Assembly (NCBI RefSeq): GCF_004005995.1
Contig: NZ_CP034767.1
Span: forward strand, 3,636,501-3,700,500
Reading direction: 5' to 3'
Origin: Devosia sp. 1566
Lineage (GTDB): Bacteria > Pseudomonadota > Alphaproteobacteria > Rhizobiales > Devosiaceae
DNA length: 64,000 nt
Shown here: positions 62,230 through 64,000 of the stretch, piece by piece
How positions within the stretch are numbered: the stretch's first letter is position 1
How the letters are laid out: every line of letters begins with the position of its first letter
Translations under genes and position numbers: made by a program
Notes under the pieces: model-generated
Seen by the model: only the letters and a program-made list of their open reading frames with translations
What the model was told of the DNA's origin: nothing
Databases searched by the model: none

Positions 62230-62255
62230 GAACCAAGGCTGAACGCCCAATGAAC
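62230..62255. promoter_or_regulatory. Three phased GAAC half-sites over the ppa start
   Basis: GAAC-CAAGGCT-GAAC-GCCCAAT-GAAC gives two overlapping exact LexA-type repeats (62230-62244 and 62241-62255), 11 bases apart. The third half-site is in codons 1-2 of ppa, and the ribosome-binding AAGG lies inside. No -35/-10 pair overlaps it clearly. Confidence 0.35.
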
Positions 62256-62783
62256 ATCGACGCCATTCCAATCGGCAAGAACCCGCCCGAAGACCTCAAT
62301 GTGATCATCGAAGTGCCTTTGGGCGGCGAGCCGATCAAGTACGAAATCGACAAGGCCTCGGGCGCGTTGTTCGTGGATCGGTTCCTCTACACCCCAATGC
62401 GCTATCCCGGCAATTACGGCTTTGTGCCCCATACGCTGTGTGGCGATGGCGACCCGCTCGATGTGATCGTGATGAATTCGCGCCCGCTGGTGCCCGGCGC
62501 CGTGGTGCGCTCGCGCCCGGTCGGCGTGTTGTTCATGGAAGACGATGGCGGGCAGGATGAAAAGATCATCGCGGTGCCCGTATCCAAGCTAACGCGCATG
62601 TATGACAACATCCTCGATATCGAGGATTTCCCGGAAATCCAGCTTGAGCGGGTGAAGCACTTCTTCACCCACTACAAGGATCTCGAGCCCGGCAAATGGG
62701 CCAAGATCGACCGGATCGGCAATCTGGCCGATGCGCGCAAGGTGATTCTCGATTCCATCGAGATGGCCAAGGGCGCCCAATAG
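62250..62783 (+). CDS. ppa: Inorganic pyrophosphatase
   Basis: The 177-residue soluble type I enzyme hydrolyses pyrophosphate. Active-site motifs are [40 protein letters not shown] with the metal-binding Asp residues, and [20 protein letters not shown]. Its start lies within a run of three GAAC half-sites. It is essential housekeeping, so SOS control would be unexpected. Confidence 0.97.
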   Translation: MNIDAIPIGKNPPEDLNVIIEVPLGGEPIKYEIDKASGALFVDRFLYTPMRYPGNYGFVPHTLCGDGDPLDVIVMNSRPLVPGAVVRSRPVGVLFMEDDGGQDEKIIAVPVSKLTRMYDNILDIEDFPEIQLERVKHFFTHYKDLEPGKWAKIDRIGNLADARKVILDSIEMAKGAQ

Positions 62784-62848
62784 GCCCTGCCCCATCTTGG
62801 CCGCAACGCGGGTGCAGCTTTCGAGCAATGCACCTGCGAGGGCCCCTG

Positions 62849-64000
62849 ATGAACCGTCGAACTGCAACGCTGCTTACCCTGGGCCTTTGCGCCACCCCGG
62901 CGCTGGCCGAGACAGCATCATCCTCCTCGCCCGACATCGCTGCGGCTTTAGCTGACCGGCTCGATCGCGCCGGGCAAGGCAAGGGTATTGCGACGGCCCG
63001 GCTGCACAATGGCGAGGTCCAATTTGCCGCCCAGGGCGTTGTTGCCGAGGGCGGCGCGCCGGTAAGCGAAACGACGATCTTCGAGATCGGCTCGATCAGC
63101 AAGCTCTTCACCAATCTGCTGCTGGCGCAACTTGTGCTCGATGGCGCGGTGAGCCTTCCTGCACCCGTTGCCAACTACCTGCCGGCCGGCACGGCGGTAC
63201 CCAGCCTTGCCGGCCGCGAGATTACCCTGTTTGATCTTGCGACGCACAGTGCGGGCCTGCCCGCCATTCCCCCCGATCTGGGCGTGGCAGATCCCGCCGA
63301 TCCATATCGCGGCTACAGCGCCGAACAGCTGCTGGCGTTTCTGACGGGCTACACGCTGCTCCGGGAACCGGGCAGCCAATTTGAATATTCCAATACTGGG
63401 GCGGCGCTCCTCGGACTGGCGCTCGAGCATACCGGGGGGAAACCCTACGCCGATCTTGTGCACGAGCGCATTCTTGAGCCCTTGGGCATGACCGAGACTG
63501 GCCTTGTGCCCGTCGATCCCGGGCGGTTTGCCACCGGGCATGACCGGGCCGGCAATGCGGTACCCCATTGGGGCTTTGACGTGTTTGCCCCGGCGGGTGG
63601 TTATTGCTCCACCGCCGCCGATCTCACTCGCTTCGTCCAAGCCGCCAGCGGCGCTGTGGTGACCGATCTCGCTCCAGCCTTCGCGCTGATGCTGGCCGAG
63701 CAACGACCGGCTGGTTCGCCCAATATGCGCATTGGGCTGGGCTGGATGGTGCTTAATGGCCCAACCGGCCCACTGATCTGGCACAATGGCATCACGGGGG
63801 GCTTCAACAGCTTCATCGGCTATGCGCCCGAAAGCAAAGCGGGCGCGGTGGTGCTGGCCAATGCGGTGACGCAAACCGGGATCGAGGATTTGGGCTTTCA
63901 CCTGCTCGAGGCCAGCCTGCCGCTGGCGCCACAACCAGAGCGGCGAGAGCCGGTCAGCATCGATCCAGGGCTGCTGCCGCGCTATGCCGGCACTTATCGG
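62849..64000 (+). CDS. Beta-lactamase-fold serine hydrolase, 3' end outside window
   Basis: The frame is open to the right edge with 384 codons visible. A signal peptide (about 1-20, ending ALA) precedes a class C beta-lactamase/DD-peptidase fold. SxxK is GSISK with S82 and K85, the Tyr motif is YSNTG, and the third motif is HNG in IWHNGITGGF. The family includes AmpC, esterases and D-aminopeptidases. An HNG rather than KTG motif argues for the broader esterase/peptidase group over a true AmpC lactamase. GAGGG lies upstream. Confidence 0.85.
   Translation, partial: MNRRTATLLTLGLCATPALAETASSSSPDIAAALADRLDRAGQGKGIATARLHNGEVQFAAQGVVAEGGAPVSETTIFEIGSISKLFTNLLLAQLVLDGAVSLPAPVANYLPAGTAVPSLAGREITLFDLATHSAGLPAIPPDLGVADPADPYRGYSAEQLLAFLTGYTLLREPGSQFEYSNTGAALLGLALEHTGGKPYADLVHERILEPLGMTETGLVPVDPGRFATGHDRAGNAVPHWGFDVFAPAGGYCSTAADLTRFVQAASGAVVTDLAPAFALMLAEQRPAGSPNMRIGLGWMVLNGPTGPLIWHNGITGGFNSFIGYAPESKAGAVVLANAVTQTGIEDLGFHLLEASLPLAPQPERREPVSIDPGLLPRYAGTYR

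Noticed and set aside
1..64000. CRISPR arrays, prophage, insertion sequences or integrases
   Set aside because: No spaced direct-repeat array, transposase, integrase or phage structural gene could be recognised, although short arrays could be missed by eye.

Overview
The window is a GC-rich, densely coded stretch of a bacterial chromosome. Gene content and order point to an alphaproteobacterium of the order Hyphomicrobiales (Rhizobiales), probably close to Devosia. Pointers are tlpA divergent from argH, a cpdR-like gene and a zinc-ribbon gene divergent from ftsEX-plsC, DUF2125-tyrC-hisC-methyltransferase-gloB, dapF-mtaB-ftsY-yciB, hemC-hemD-mic60-hemY, rpmF beside mtgA, and an imuA-imuB-dnaE2 cassette. 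The organism call rests on recalled gene order, not on a search. I see no phage, transposase, integrase or CRISPR array. Most of the window is ordinary core chromosome.

Layout. 1-9.3 kb: truncated HxlR regulator, AAC(3)-like acetyltransferase, tRNA-Leu(CAA), outer-membrane barrel protein, DUF72, DsbB-like protein, HNH nuclease, esterase, AlkA-type glycosylase, GluQ-RS, HIG1-like protein, cobalamin adenosyltransferase, rhomboid protease, TlpA. 9.3-17 kb: argH, a ChaC, lysA, response regulator and zinc-ribbon protein, ftsE-ftsX, plsC. 17-25 kb: a small SOS-type orphan gene, a second ChaC, DUF2125, tyrC-hisC, methyltransferase, gloB, fumC, rpmF. 25-41 kb: mtgA, a cupin/GNAT pair, dapF-mtaB-ftsY-yciB, EVE-YciI-gpsA-tsaD, hemC-hemD-mic60-hemY, a Tat-exported phosphoesterase. 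41-54 kb: tRNA-Thr(CGT), oxidoreductase, TauE, xthA, the yhaO-yhaN nuclease pair, an orphan glycosidase-like protein, a FeeM/LuxI-like acyltransferase and a GGDEF-EAL protein. 54-64 kb: dnaE2-imuB-imuA, TerB, a secreted orphan, universal stress protein, ppa, and a beta-lactamase-fold hydrolase running off the right edge.

The most interesting thread is DNA-damage control. The alphaproteobacterial LexA box is the direct repeat GTTC-N7-GTTC. Exact copies lie in four intergenic regions: before imuA (expected), before an uncharacterised 114-residue gene at 17.0 kb, between the xthA unit and yhaO-yhaN, and as three phased half-sites over the start of ppa. At the first three a TTGAC(T/C) -35 hexamer lies close upstream. 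My by-eye scan found only one exact copy inside a gene. The 17.0 kb gene is the best candidate here for an undescribed SOS function.

Other points of interest are two unrelated palindromes in front of the orphan glycosidase-like gene and the acyl-synthase-like gene, a pair of matched hairpins between convergent genes at 23.1 kb, and GC-rich interspersed repeats in the two largest gene-free gaps outside the tRNA-Leu/outer-membrane-protein gap. All functional statements come from motifs and recalled family knowledge. No search was run.
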